Shown here one piece after another: positions 27,773 to 35,804 of a stretch of 64,000 nucleotides of DNA. How positions within the stretch are numbered: the stretch's first letter is position 1; the number at the start of each line of letters is the position of its first letter. This stretch comes from JBOFOR01 sp051654865 (lineage in GTDB: Bacteria > Bacillota > Clostridia > Peptostreptococcales > Peptostreptococcaceae), in assembly GCA_051654865.1 (NCBI GenBank), contig JBOFYV010000042.1:62001-126000 (forward strand), read 5' to 3'. Under the pieces are notes generated by a model. The model was not told the origin of the DNA and did not search any database. It saw nothing but the letters and a program-made list of their open reading frames with translations. Made by a program: the position numbers and the translations under genes.

Positions 27773-27778
27773 TATAAT
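27773..27778 (+). promoter_or_regulatory. bioY: Probable -10 box of the bioY promoter
   Basis: A perfect TATAAT overlaps the left arm of the BirA-like operator. TTAACA lies 19 nt upstream as a weak -35. The overlap would let BirA block transcription. Confidence 0.6.
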
Positions 27779-27817
27779 ATTAGTAAACCTTATTTTCAAA
27801 AGGGGTTTACTAATATT
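27776..27817. promoter_or_regulatory. BirA operator-like inverted repeat before bioY
   Basis: AATATTAGTAAACC and GGTTTACTAATATT are exact complements separated by 14 nt. This matches the Firmicutes BirA operator layout (arms ending in AACC / GGTT, spacer 14-16 nt). It implies repression by biotinoyl-AMP-loaded BirA. Confidence 0.85.
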
Positions 27818-27837
27818 AGGGGAGGAGAAAAATATAT

Positions 27838-28380
27838 ATGAAATTAACAACTAGAGAACTAATTATTTGTAGTATATTTGCTAGTTTAACAGCAATCTTA
27901 TCGCAAATATCAATACCACTACCTTTTACGACTGTTCCATTGACAATGCAATTATTTGCTGTATCTCTATGTGGATTTTTATTAGGTCCTAAGATGGGAG
28001 CTATATCTCAATTAGTATATGTATTAATAGGTGCAATAGGAATGCCTGTATTTGCTCAAATGAGTGGTGGAGTAGGTGCTATAGTAGGTCCAACTGGAGG
28101 ATTTATTTTATCATTTCCAATTGCTGCAGCTATCATAGGATATTTCTCAAGATTAAATAAATCAAAATATACAATATTTATAGGTATGTTAATAGGTTTA
28201 ACTACAAGTTATATAATAGGAACTATACAGTTTTCACTCATTATGAAAGTAAGTCTTATAGAAGGGTTAACATTATGTGTACTACCTTTTATTGCGGTTG
28301 ATTTACTAAAATTAGCACTAGCAACTATAGTTGGTTTGATGGTATCAAATAAAATAAATATGGTGATAAAAATATGTTAA
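27838..28380 (+). CDS. bioY: Biotin transporter S component BioY
   Basis: BioY is the substrate-binding membrane subunit of the ECF biotin importer. The 180-residue protein has about six hydrophobic helices and the family pattern PLPFTTVPLTMQLFA, GPKMGAISQLVYVLIG and VGPTGGFILSFP. No EcfA/EcfT genes are nearby, so it uses shared modules encoded elsewhere. Upstream lies a BirA-type operator overlapping the promoter. Its last codons overlap the DUF1284 start. Confidence 0.96.
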   Translation: MKLTTRELIICSIFASLTAILSQISIPLPFTTVPLTMQLFAVSLCGFLLGPKMGAISQLVYVLIGAIGMPVFAQMSGGVGAIVGPTGGFILSFPIAAAIIGYFSRLNKSKYTIFIGMLIGLTTSYIIGTIQFSLIMKVSLIEGLTLCVLPFIAVDLLKLALATIVGLMVSNKINMVIKIC

Positions 28381-28760
28381 AAATAAGACCGCATCATATA
28401 CTATGTATGAAAGCGTATAGAGGTAAGGGATATAGTGAAGAATTTAATAATAATATGAAGAAGATAATAGAATCAATTAAAGATGAAAATGAAAATATAC
28501 AAATTGTATGGGGGATAGATGATATATGTGATAAATGCCCTCATAATATACAAAATATAAAATGTAAAAGTGAAGATAAAGTCAATAAAATGGATAATAA
28601 AGTATGTAAATATTTTAATATAAAAGAAGATACATATTATTATAATAATATAATAGAAGACGTATATGCTAAAATTAATGAAGAACATATAGACGATATT
28701 TGTTCAGATTGTGAATGGTACAATATTACTAATTGTAAACAACTAATATTAAAAAAGTAA
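28374..28760 (+). CDS. DUF1284 domain protein, Cys-rich, probable Fe-S protein
   Basis: The N-terminal MLKIRPHHILCM is the hallmark of DUF1284. The 128 residues hold Cys at 11, 52, 55, 64, 78, 110, 113 and 121, with CDKC and CSDC pairs that look like iron-sulfur or zinc ligands. The function is not known. It overlaps the end of bioY by 7 nt, so it is translated from the same biotin-controlled message. Confidence 0.85.
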   Translation: MLKIRPHHILCMKAYRGKGYSEEFNNNMKKIIESIKDENENIQIVWGIDDICDKCPHNIQNIKCKSEDKVNKMDNKVCKYFNIKEDTYYYNNIIEDVYAKINEEHIDDICSDCEWYNITNCKQLILKK

Positions 28761-28772
28761 TAGGAGAATTTA

Positions 28773-28964
28773 ATGGATAGGTTAAAAGAGTTAATAGGTA
28801 GACAATTTCTAAAGGATAGTGAATTACTAGAACTAGAAGATTATGACTTAGTAATAGGGTGTAAATATTTAAAACCGTATAATACCCACTATAATGAATA
28901 TATTATAACTATTAAAAAAGACAATGAAGTAGAAGAGTACTCGGTTTATTTAAAACATAGATAG
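28773..28964 (+). CDS. Small hypothetical protein
   Basis: The 63-residue acidic protein (DSELLELEDYDLVIG) is not recognised. It has no membrane helix and looks like a small alpha/beta fold. TAGGAG lies 8 nt upstream of the ATG and it begins 12 nt after the DUF1284 stop, so it is probably the third gene of the bioY unit. Confidence 0.65.
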   Translation: MDRLKELIGRQFLKDSELLELEDYDLVIGCKYLKPYNTHYNEYIITIKKDNEVEEYSVYLKHR

Positions 28965-29000
28965 CATATTAAGATTAATTATAGATTAGAGGTGACAACG

Positions 29001-29423
29001 TTGGAATTTGAAATAATAAATAAATATAAAAATGGAATAGTTAAAGATTTTAATAAATATGCTCAAGAAGCATTATTAGATCATGATTTTAAAGTAGCAG
29101 ATTTAAAATACTTACTTATAATATCAGAAAATAAAAATATAAAGCTTCAGGAGTTGGCAATAGTACTAAATGTAGATAAAGCAGTAGTAACAAGAACAAT
29201 AAAAAGGCTGGTTGAACTAGATTATGTTAATAAAGATATAGACGAAAATGATAGTAGATCATTTAAATTATCATTAACCCCAGAAAGCGAAAAGAAGCTT
29301 GATGAATTAAAGTCTATTTTTAAAGAGTGGTATGACAAATTAACTATCAATTTTACAGAATACGAAAAAAGTATGTACATAGGTTTAATGAAAAAAGCTT
29401 ATGAAAATAGAATATACAAATGA
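29001..29423 (+). CDS. MarR-family transcriptional regulator
   Basis: The 140-residue protein has the MarR winged-helix layout: a dimerisation helix, then KLQELAIVLNVDKAVVTRTIKRLVELDYV as the recognition region (only its core is cited), and the DENDSRSFKLSLT wing. The TTG at 29001 is the likely start, with GAGGTG 6 nt upstream; the GTG at 28992 lies inside that site. It lies just before an antiporter gene whose promoter contains a perfect palindrome, the probable target. Confidence 0.9.
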   Translation: MEFEIINKYKNGIVKDFNKYAQEALLDHDFKVADLKYLLIISENKNIKLQELAIVLNVDKAVVTRTIKRLVELDYVNKDIDENDSRSFKLSLTPESEKKLDELKSIFKEWYDKLTINFTEYEKSMYIGLMKKAYENRIYK

Positions 29424-29448
29424 GAATAGGGTATTGTTATAGAATACT

Positions 29449-29480
29449 AAAAGGACTAACTGTGTTAGTTCTTTTTTATT
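29449..29480 (+). terminator. Rho-independent terminator
   Basis: AAAAGGACTAAC pairs with GTTAGTTCTTTT (one G-U pair) over a 3-nt loop, with T-run. It ends the marR gene. Confidence 0.88.
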
Positions 29481-29594
29481 TAAAAAATTTAAAATAAGAA
29501 AAAAATATATTTTAAGAGAAAACGTTAATTAAAAGAATCCTACGCAAAAGAAGATATATTAATAACGTTATCAAAAATTTACTTGTAAAAAAAT

Positions 29595-29611
29595 AGTTGA
29601 CCTAGTCAACT
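29595..29611. promoter_or_regulatory. Perfect palindrome overlapping the -35 box, putative MarR operator
   Basis: AGTTGAC-CTA-GTCAACT is an exact 7-3-7 palindrome. It covers the -35 hexamer of the antiporter promoter, and its TTGAC/GTCAA half-sites are typical in size and form for MarR dimers. Confidence 0.7.
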
Positions 29612-29625
29612 TATAGGTTTATAAT
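29597..29625 (+). promoter_or_regulatory. Sigma-A promoter of the antiporter gene
   Basis: TTGACC and a perfect TATAAT (29620-29625) are separated by exactly 17 nt, about 45 nt before the start codon. Confidence 0.85.
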
Positions 29626-29670
29626 CAAATTTGTCAAAATTAAGATGTAAGTTAAGAAGAGGTGAAGAAT

Positions 29671-30945
29671 ATGGAAAATACAGTAGAAGCAATAGCTACT
29701 AATAACTTATTATTAATATTTGTAGCAATTGCTATAACAGGAATTATTTTAGGAAGAGTAAGTCAAATTATAAAAGTTCCAGATGTAATCTTATATTTAA
29801 TAGCAGGTATTATAATAGGGCCTGCTGTATTGAATTTAATAAGTATAGAAGCATACCCTATAGAAAATAATTTAATACTTACATTTGGATCAGCATTCAT
29901 ATTATATGAAGGTGGTAGAGAGGTAAATCTAAAGATTTTAAATAAAGTAAAATTAAGTGTAGGTATGCTAGCAACTATAGGTGTATTAATATCAACAGCT
30001 ATAGTAGGGGTAGTTGCAGGTAAGATATTTGCATTACCAATAATGACAGCACTCTTATTAGGTGCAGTAGTTGCATCAACTGATCCTGCAGCGCTTATAC
30101 CAGTATTTAGTCAAGTACCAATAAAAGAGAAAATTAAACAAACCGTAGTAAGTGAGTCTGCATTCAATGATGCAGTAGGAGCTATATTAGTATCTACATT
30201 GTTATCAGTTGTAACGAGTGGTGAACTGTTAATTGGAAAGAGTATAATGGAGTTAATAGTATCAACAGTTGTTGGAATTAGTGTTGGTGTAATAATAGGA
30301 TATGTGTTCTCGTTATTAATATCAGATAAAAAATTAGGAATATTCCATTCATATGCTCCAATAATGTCAATATTAAAAGTCGTATTAGCTTATGAAATAG
30401 CAATAAGATTACATGGTAGTGGATATATGGCTGTATTTATAGCAGGTTTAATAGCAGGAAATAAAAAGTTGTTCGGGCTTTGGGTTCCTGAACATGATTT
30501 CCACTCTGAACATAATTTCAGAGAGAACATAGCATCACTATGTCGTATGGGTATATTTGTTGTATTAGGAACACAAGTTAATTTACAAGCGTTGGCTAAG
30601 TATTGGGCTCCAGCATTAGTAGTTGTACTAGTATTAATGTTTGTAGCAAGACCACTAGTTATTTTAGTATCAACATCACTTGATAAAAGTGCTAAGTGGA
30701 CATTTAAAGAAAAACTATTTATGATGTGGGTAAGAGAGACAGGCGTAATACCAGCAGCATTATCAGGGATAATTGTTTCTATGAAGTTACCGGGATATGA
30801 AATTATATCATCAGTAGTATTTATGACAATACTTGTAACATTAATAGTTCAAGCTAGTACTACAAAATTTGTAGCTAAAAAACTAGGAGTACTAGAATCA
30901 GATAAAGATAATAAACTAGAAGAGTCATCAAATATAGTAGCATAA
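29671..30945 (+). CDS. Cation:proton antiporter (CPA1/NhaP-type)
   Basis: This 424-residue membrane protein has about twelve helices. The family core is seen in LYLIAGIIIGPAVL, the FGSAFILYEGGREV stretch, and ASTDPAALIPVF with SESAFNDAVGA, which hold the ion-binding Asp residues. It exchanges Na+ or K+ for H+ across the cytoplasmic membrane. The ATG at 29671 has AGAGGTGA upstream. It is probably regulated by the preceding MarR protein. Confidence 0.92.
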   Translation: MENTVEAIATNNLLLIFVAIAITGIILGRVSQIIKVPDVILYLIAGIIIGPAVLNLISIEAYPIENNLILTFGSAFILYEGGREVNLKILNKVKLSVGMLATIGVLISTAIVGVVAGKIFALPIMTALLLGAVVASTDPAALIPVFSQVPIKEKIKQTVVSESAFNDAVGAILVSTLLSVVTSGELLIGKSIMELIVSTVVGISVGVIIGYVFSLLISDKKLGIFHSYAPIMSILKVVLAYEIAIRLHGSGYMAVFIAGLIAGNKKLFGLWVPEHDFHSEHNFRENIASLCRMGIFVVLGTQVNLQALAKYWAPALVVVLVLMFVARPLVILVSTSLDKSAKWTFKEKLFMMWVRETGVIPAALSGIIVSMKLPGYEIISSVVFMTILVTLIVQASTTKFVAKKLGVLESDKDNKLEESSNIVA

Positions 30946-30977
30946 AAAGATATAGGTATATACCTATATCTTTTTTT
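30944..30977. terminator. Bidirectional terminator
   Basis: AAAAAGATATAGGTA and its complement form a nearly loopless perfect hairpin with A/T-runs on both sides, between convergent genes. Confidence 0.92.
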
Positions 30978-31004
30978 AGGATAAAATATGTAAATTATAT
31001 CAAG

Positions 31005-31310
31005 TTACTTAGCTATAAAAGTTTCACAACTTGCATTTTCAAAGTTTAGATCAATATGACTAGCACTACAACCACCGCTTACATTATAGATACAATTATT
31101 AGCGGAACAAGATACATTTTGTGTATTAGTTAAAGAAGTTTCACCACTATAATTAGATAAGTTAAAAGCAGTACTATTTTTAAAAGTGTCACAATAAGTT
31201 TCAGGTGTTATTGATGCATCGAACCCTTCAACTTTTATATGGGAAGCATAGCAACTACCAGCCTTGTTAAAAGCACAATTATTAGCCATACAGCTTAAAT
31301 TACTTTTCAT
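31005..31310 (-). CDS. Tandem DUF1540 protein
   Basis: Two copies of the short DUF1540 motif are present in 101 residues. Copy one is CMANNCAFNKAGSCYASHI with a later CDTF, and copy two is CSANNCIYNVSGGCSASHI with CETF. Each copy has four Cys in the same spacing, suggesting two small metal-binding knuckles. The function is unknown; related proteins are common in spore-forming Clostridia. GGAGG precedes the ATG on the minus strand. Confidence 0.88.
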   Translation of the reverse strand: MKSNLSCMANNCAFNKAGSCYASHIKVEGFDASITPETYCDTFKNSTAFNLSNYSGETSLTNTQNVSCSANNCIYNVSGGCSASHIDLNFENASCETFIAK

Positions 31311-31402
31311 AAATTACCTCCAGATTTGTTTTATAATGTTATTATGGCAAAATCATAAAAATTTAATTCTTATTTTTATGAAAATATCCAAATATTTGAA
31401 AA

Positions 31403-32626
31403 TTATCTTAGAACATTTATAAAAAATATAATACATGGCATAGTTAAGATATCTAATAAAAAAGCTGCAACTATAGTAACAACTAAAATAGCTTTTTCTG
31501 AGTAACCATATATATCACTAACAGAATTCATAGTAGCTAGTGCAGTTGGAGTAGAGCCAATACAGTGACCAATAAGCCCACCGATTATAATAGCAGAATC
31601 ATAATCTCTTCCAAGTACATTAAAGCAAATAAATACTCCATAAATAACTATAAATATAGTTTGCATAAGTATAATTAATAAAATTGGCCCAAATAAATTT
31701 GAAAGTTTAAATAAATCAATACTCATTAAAGCCATAGTTAGGAATAGCCCTAAGGATAAATCGCTTAAAAAATCTAAAATCTTAAAATCTAACTTTACAA
31801 AGGAACACTTTTCGTTAAAATTTGTAAAAAGTACAGAAATTATCATACATCCTGTTAGACTAGGTATAATTATACCAGTTGAATTATAAAAGATATTGGC
31901 AATAAGCTGACCAACTGAAATACAAATTAAAACTACTAATATTTGTTCTAAAAAAATAGTAATAGTAAAATTACTAAAAGTAAGCTTGTTACTACTTGCT
32001 AAAGTATTAGTAGTGCGATAACTAACATTGTTTTTGGGTGAAGCTAATTTGTGTTTTTCAATTATAAATCTAGAAATAGGCCCTCCGAGCAACCCGGATA
32101 TTATAAGTCCAAAGGTAGCTGCAGCAATACCAACACTAATAGCGTTTTCAACCCCTAAACCTTCGATAGTAGCTCCAAATGCAGCGGCTGTACCATGGCC
32201 ACCAACCATTGATATAGTTCCACACATTAGACCAAGTAAAGGGTTAATATTTATTGATTTAGAAACAAATATTGCTATAAGATTTTGACAGAGAGCTAAT
32301 ACTCCACATAAAAGCCAATACTTTACTAATAATTTGCCACCTTTTTTTATAATTGATATACTAACCCCAAGACCTACTATTGTAAAAAAAGCTGAAATTA
32401 AGTAGGGCATAAGTCTAGTATCCATAGATATAGTACAAATATTTAAGATTCTAAGAAAAAGAGCTAATACAGAGAATATCAAACCACCAACAACAGGAGC
32501 AGGAATACAGAATTTCACTAGAAATTTTACTTTACCTTTAATATAGCTACCTATTAAAAAAAGAATTATAGATAATATTAGGGTAGATGTTATATCTAAA
32601 GATATAGAAAACAGGACAATCACCAC
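31403..32626 (-). CDS. gltS: Sodium/glutamate symporter GltS
   Basis: The 407-residue protein shows the GltS family signatures: CIPAPVVGGLIFSVL near the N-terminus, the pore-loop GLMCGTISMVGGHGTAAAFG, and the repeat loop GGLIGHCIGSTPTALATMNS. It imports L- or D-glutamate with Na+. The exact start is uncertain: AGGTGG runs into GTG codons and no ATG is in range. It probably begins at a GTG near 32623-32626. Confidence 0.92.
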   Translation of the reverse strand: MVIVLFSISLDITSTLILSIILFLIGSYIKGKVKFLVKFCIPAPVVGGLIFSVLALFLRILNICTISMDTRLMPYLISAFFTIVGLGVSISIIKKGGKLLVKYWLLCGVLALCQNLIAIFVSKSININPLLGLMCGTISMVGGHGTAAAFGATIEGLGVENAISVGIAAATFGLIISGLLGGPISRFIIEKHKLASPKNNVSYRTTNTLASSNKLTFSNFTITIFLEQILVVLICISVGQLIANIFYNSTGIIIPSLTGCMIISVLFTNFNEKCSFVKLDFKILDFLSDLSLGLFLTMALMSIDLFKLSNLFGPILLIILMQTIFIVIYGVFICFNVLGRDYDSAIIIGGLIGHCIGSTPTALATMNSVSDIYGYSEKAILVVTIVAAFLLDILTMPCIIFFINVLR

Positions 32627-32770
32627 CTATACTTAAATTTGTTCTATAGAAAATATATTAAAAATGGTAATAAAAAATTCTTGATTTTGGACAACTGTTA
32701 TTATTAAATTTAAATAAATTAAATTTACAATTTATTCGTAATGTGATAAAATTATTTTAGTTAAAATATC

Positions 32771-32848
32771 ATTAGGCGATGGAGTTCGCCATTAAATGCG
32801 AAAGCTAATGACTCCTACTCTTATTTAAGGGTAGGAGTCTATTTTTTT
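32771..32848 (+). ncRNA. Fluoride (crcB) riboswitch with terminator
   Basis: The aptamer core matches the crcB consensus. GGCGATG leads into the GGAGT pseudoknot strand and then TCGCC; the GCGAAAGC hairpin follows, and then TAATGACTCCTAC. ACTCC can pair with GGAGT to form the pseudoknot. The final GACTCCTAC is also the left arm of a terminator whose right arm is GTAGGAGTC (32831-32839), followed by seven T. Fluoride binding would therefore prevent termination and switch the downstream antiporter on. Confidence 0.95.
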
Positions 32849-32872
32849 GCATAGAGAATAAAGGAGGAGAGC

Positions 32873-34096
32873 ATGGAAACAATATTTAGTTTAATTATTA
32901 TTGGAGTTGTAGCTAATTACAGTGGAAAGGTAGCTGAAAAATTAAAGTTACCATCTTTAATAGGTATGATGATAATGGGGATGATAATTGGTCCAGCGTT
33001 TTATGACTTAGTACCAAATGATACACTTGAACTGGCACCAATTATAAAAGATATAGCGCTTATAACAGTACTATTTATTGGAGGGTTAGGAATAAGCATA
33101 GAGCAAATGAAAAGGATAGGAAAACCAGCTGTACTGCTTAGTATACTGCCAGCAACATTAGAAGGGTTTACAATTGCGATTTTAGCAATGATATTATTAG
33201 ATTTTACATTTATACAAGGAGCTATACTTGGGTTTATAATTGCAGCAGTAAGTCCTGCAGTATTAATACCATCAATGATATCATTGATAGAAAAAAAGGT
33301 AGGTCAAGATAAAGCAATACCTCAAATGCTTTTAGTAGGAGCTAGTGCGGATGATACTGTAGCTATAACATTGTTTACTACATTCTTAGGTATATATATG
33401 CAAAAAACTACAGGAGAAAGTGTATCTATAATAATACAAATTATATTAATTCCGGCTACTTTAGTTTTAAGCAGTGCTATTGGATTTGTATTATTTAAAT
33501 TAACAAAGCCATTAATAAATAGTATAAAAAATAACTATTTAAAAGTAGCACTTGCTTTTAGCATATGTGTGGGAATGAGGATAATAGAAAAAAATCTACA
33601 CATAGAAATTTTTAATTCTTTATTAACTGTAATGATTTATGGCTTTTTTATTAGAAACTACATCAAAGAGGGTTCTAAGATTATACTAGAAAAAATGAAT
33701 TTTATATGGAAAACAGGGAAACTATATTTATTTTCATTCGTAGGAATGGCAATAAATCCAGCCCTAGTAGGACAGTATTTCTTAGTTGGAGTATTAATTT
33801 TAAGTATATCACTATCTATTAGATCATTAGGAGTACTTCTAGCACTAAAAGGAACGGACTTAAATAAAAGAGAAAAACTATTTTGTGTAATAGCATTTTT
33901 ACCAAAAGCGACTGTACAATCAGCAAAGGCTTCTATACCTATGCAAATGGGTATAGCTGGAGGGGAAATTATGCAAGCTATTGCGATACTAAGTGTTTTA
34001 GTCACAGCACCTATTGGAGCAATAGGAATAAATTTAACATCGAAGAGATTGTTATCTGTGTATAATGAAAATATAGAAAAAGTATATAATTTATAA
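32873..34096 (+). CDS. CPA-type cation:proton antiporter under a fluoride riboswitch
   Basis: This 407-residue membrane protein is of the Na+/H+ exchanger (PF00999) fold. It has LPSLIGMMIMGMIIGPAF, GGLGISIEQMKRIG, and AAVSPAVLIPSMIS with the conserved GASADDTVAIT ion site. It lies 25 nt after a fluoride-switch terminator. Exchangers of this type are known to be associated with crcB riboswitches, so it probably helps survive fluoride, either by exporting it or by restoring pH and ion balance. AGGAGGAG precedes the ATG. No crcB/fluc or CLC-F gene is in the window. Confidence 0.92.
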   Translation: METIFSLIIIGVVANYSGKVAEKLKLPSLIGMMIMGMIIGPAFYDLVPNDTLELAPIIKDIALITVLFIGGLGISIEQMKRIGKPAVLLSILPATLEGFTIAILAMILLDFTFIQGAILGFIIAAVSPAVLIPSMISLIEKKVGQDKAIPQMLLVGASADDTVAITLFTTFLGIYMQKTTGESVSIIIQIILIPATLVLSSAIGFVLFKLTKPLINSIKNNYLKVALAFSICVGMRIIEKNLHIEIFNSLLTVMIYGFFIRNYIKEGSKIILEKMNFIWKTGKLYLFSFVGMAINPALVGQYFLVGVLILSISLSIRSLGVLLALKGTDLNKREKLFCVIAFLPKATVQSAKASIPMQMGIAGGEIMQAIAILSVLVTAPIGAIGINLTSKRLLSVYNENIEKVYNL

Positions 34097-34153
34097 ATAT
34101 ATTTAGGAAAAATACTAAAAATATACTATATATTAAGTAAAAGGAGAAATCTT

Positions 34154-34909
34154 ATGGAACTAAAAAAATCATGGATAGACGCTTGTGATAATAGAGTTTC
34201 TCGTAGAAGCTATATAGATAAAAAAATTGAAGATGAACATATCAAAAAAATTGTGAACATTATAGGAAAAATAAATGATTGTTCAGAATTAAATATTCAA
34301 CTTGTAGAAGATGGAAAAGGTGTATTAAGTGGTTTTAAGGCATCATACGGTATGATTAGTGGAGTTAAATCTTTTATTGCATTAGTAGGTAATAAAAATA
34401 TTCAAAATCATAAACAAAAGCTTGGATATTATGGAGAAATGTTGGTTCTACAAGCTACAGAACTTGGTATAGCTACATGTTGGGTAGGAGGAACATATAG
34501 TAAAAGTGAATGTGAAAATTACGTTAATATTAAAAAAGATGAAGAGCTTATATGTATAATAGCAATAGGATATGCAGATAGAGACCTAACTATTAAAGAA
34601 AAAGTAGTCAAGAACCTAAACAAGAAAAATAAAACAATAGAGGATATGCTAGTTCATAAAACAAATGATATTCCATCGTGGGTTTTAAGTGGAGTAGAAT
34701 ATGCATTAGAGGCGCCTTCAGCTGTGAATAAAAAGCCAATTATATATGAATTTAATGATAATAGAGTTGAAGCTATTATATCAAAACCAAATTATGGATA
34801 CGAAGAAGTTGATTTAGGAATATCAATGCTACATTTTGAATTAGGAGCATTAAAAGAAGGATATAAAGGGAATTGGAAATATGAAAATTATCATCATGTG
34901 TTTAGTTAA
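34154..34909 (+). CDS. Nitroreductase-family protein (TM1586-like)
   Basis: The 251-residue protein has RRSYIDKKIEDEHI at the N-terminus (the FMN-phosphate contact) and LQATELGIATCWVGGTYSKS in the middle. The C-terminal half contains a second repeat-like segment (GVEYALEAPSAVNKKP). This fits the putative TM-nitroreductase branch, which carries two fused half-domains. The physiological substrate is unknown. AAAAGGAG precedes the ATG. No terminator separates it from the antiporter, so fluoride-controlled read-through is possible. Confidence 0.85.
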   Translation: MELKKSWIDACDNRVSRRSYIDKKIEDEHIKKIVNIIGKINDCSELNIQLVEDGKGVLSGFKASYGMISGVKSFIALVGNKNIQNHKQKLGYYGEMLVLQATELGIATCWVGGTYSKSECENYVNIKKDEELICIIAIGYADRDLTIKEKVVKNLNKKNKTIEDMLVHKTNDIPSWVLSGVEYALEAPSAVNKKPIIYEFNDNRVEAIISKPNYGYEEVDLGISMLHFELGALKEGYKGNWKYENYHHVFS

Positions 34910-34915
34910 ATTTTG

Positions 34916-35758
34916 ATGAGAAAAAAGTATATTACTTATAATATAATTATGGCTATATTATCTATAATTGTAGCCATAATTCTAATAATACAATTAAATA
35001 CAAATTTAAGTTATGGTATGGAAAGATTACTTGTAACAATAGACTTTTTAATATGGATAATATTTATTTTAGATTATTTTATAAGGTTGTATAAAAGTAG
35101 AAATAAGAAAAAGTTTATAAAAAAAAATATTATTGATTTAGTATCTATAATTCCATACAATGCTATTTTTAGAGTCTTTAGAACACTAAATATTTTAAGA
35201 ATAGGAAAGGTTACAAGAATAGGTGAAGTTGCAAAGGTACTTAGAATTTTGACTGTTTCAGGAAGAGTAAAGCGCAACTTTGATGAATTTATTAGAACCA
35301 ATAATTTTAATTATACTTTAAGCATTGCACTTATTATTGTTTTTATAGGATCTGTAATTATGTCTATTGTAGAAAAAATAAGTTTAGGAGATGCACTTTG
35401 GTGGAGTATAGTTACAGTAACCACTGTTGGATATGGGGATATTTCACCTAAGACATCTATTGGAAGGTTTGTTGCAGCAATAGTTATGATAGCGGGCATT
35501 GGATTTATAAGTTCATTAACATCTACGCTTTCTACATACTTTATAAAAAAAGAAGAAGAAAGAAAGAAAAAAGCTATTGATTTAACTAAAAAAATTAAAA
35601 TAATAAGTGGTGTAGAAGAAAATGATTTTTATAAATTTAATAAAGATGAATATAAAAGATTAATATTAATTCAAAGTATAGATAGAATTAAAAATTTTGA
35701 CAATATAACAAAAGAGGAATTGCAAACAGTTTTTGAAAATTTATATAAATTAAAGTAA
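34916..35758 (+). CDS. Voltage-gated-type potassium channel
   Basis: The 281-residue protein has six hydrophobic segments. The fourth is an arginine/lysine-rich voltage-sensor helix (RVFRTLNILRIGKVTRIG, 86-103). The selectivity filter TTVGYGD lies at 169-175 between the last two segments. A cytoplasmic, charged C-terminal region follows (~190-280). It is a KvAP/Kch-like tetrameric K+ channel. The ATG at 34916 has no clear ribosome site and begins 6 nt after the previous stop, so translation is probably coupled to the nitroreductase gene. Confidence 0.92.
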   Translation: MRKKYITYNIIMAILSIIVAIILIIQLNTNLSYGMERLLVTIDFLIWIIFILDYFIRLYKSRNKKKFIKKNIIDLVSIIPYNAIFRVFRTLNILRIGKVTRIGEVAKVLRILTVSGRVKRNFDEFIRTNNFNYTLSIALIIVFIGSVIMSIVEKISLGDALWWSIVTVTTVGYGDISPKTSIGRFVAAIVMIAGIGFISSLTSTLSTYFIKKEEERKKKAIDLTKKIKIISGVEENDFYKFNKDEYKRLILIQSIDRIKNFDNITKEELQTVFENLYKLK

Positions 35759-35763
35759 ATATA

Positions 35764-35804
35764 ATTAAAAGCTACTATAATGAATAATTTATAGTAGCTT
35801 TTAA
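35764..35804. terminator. Bidirectional terminator
   Basis: TTAAAAGCTACTATAA and its complement form a perfect 16-bp stem between convergent genes. It overlaps the last codons of the lipoprotein gene. Confidence 0.92.
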
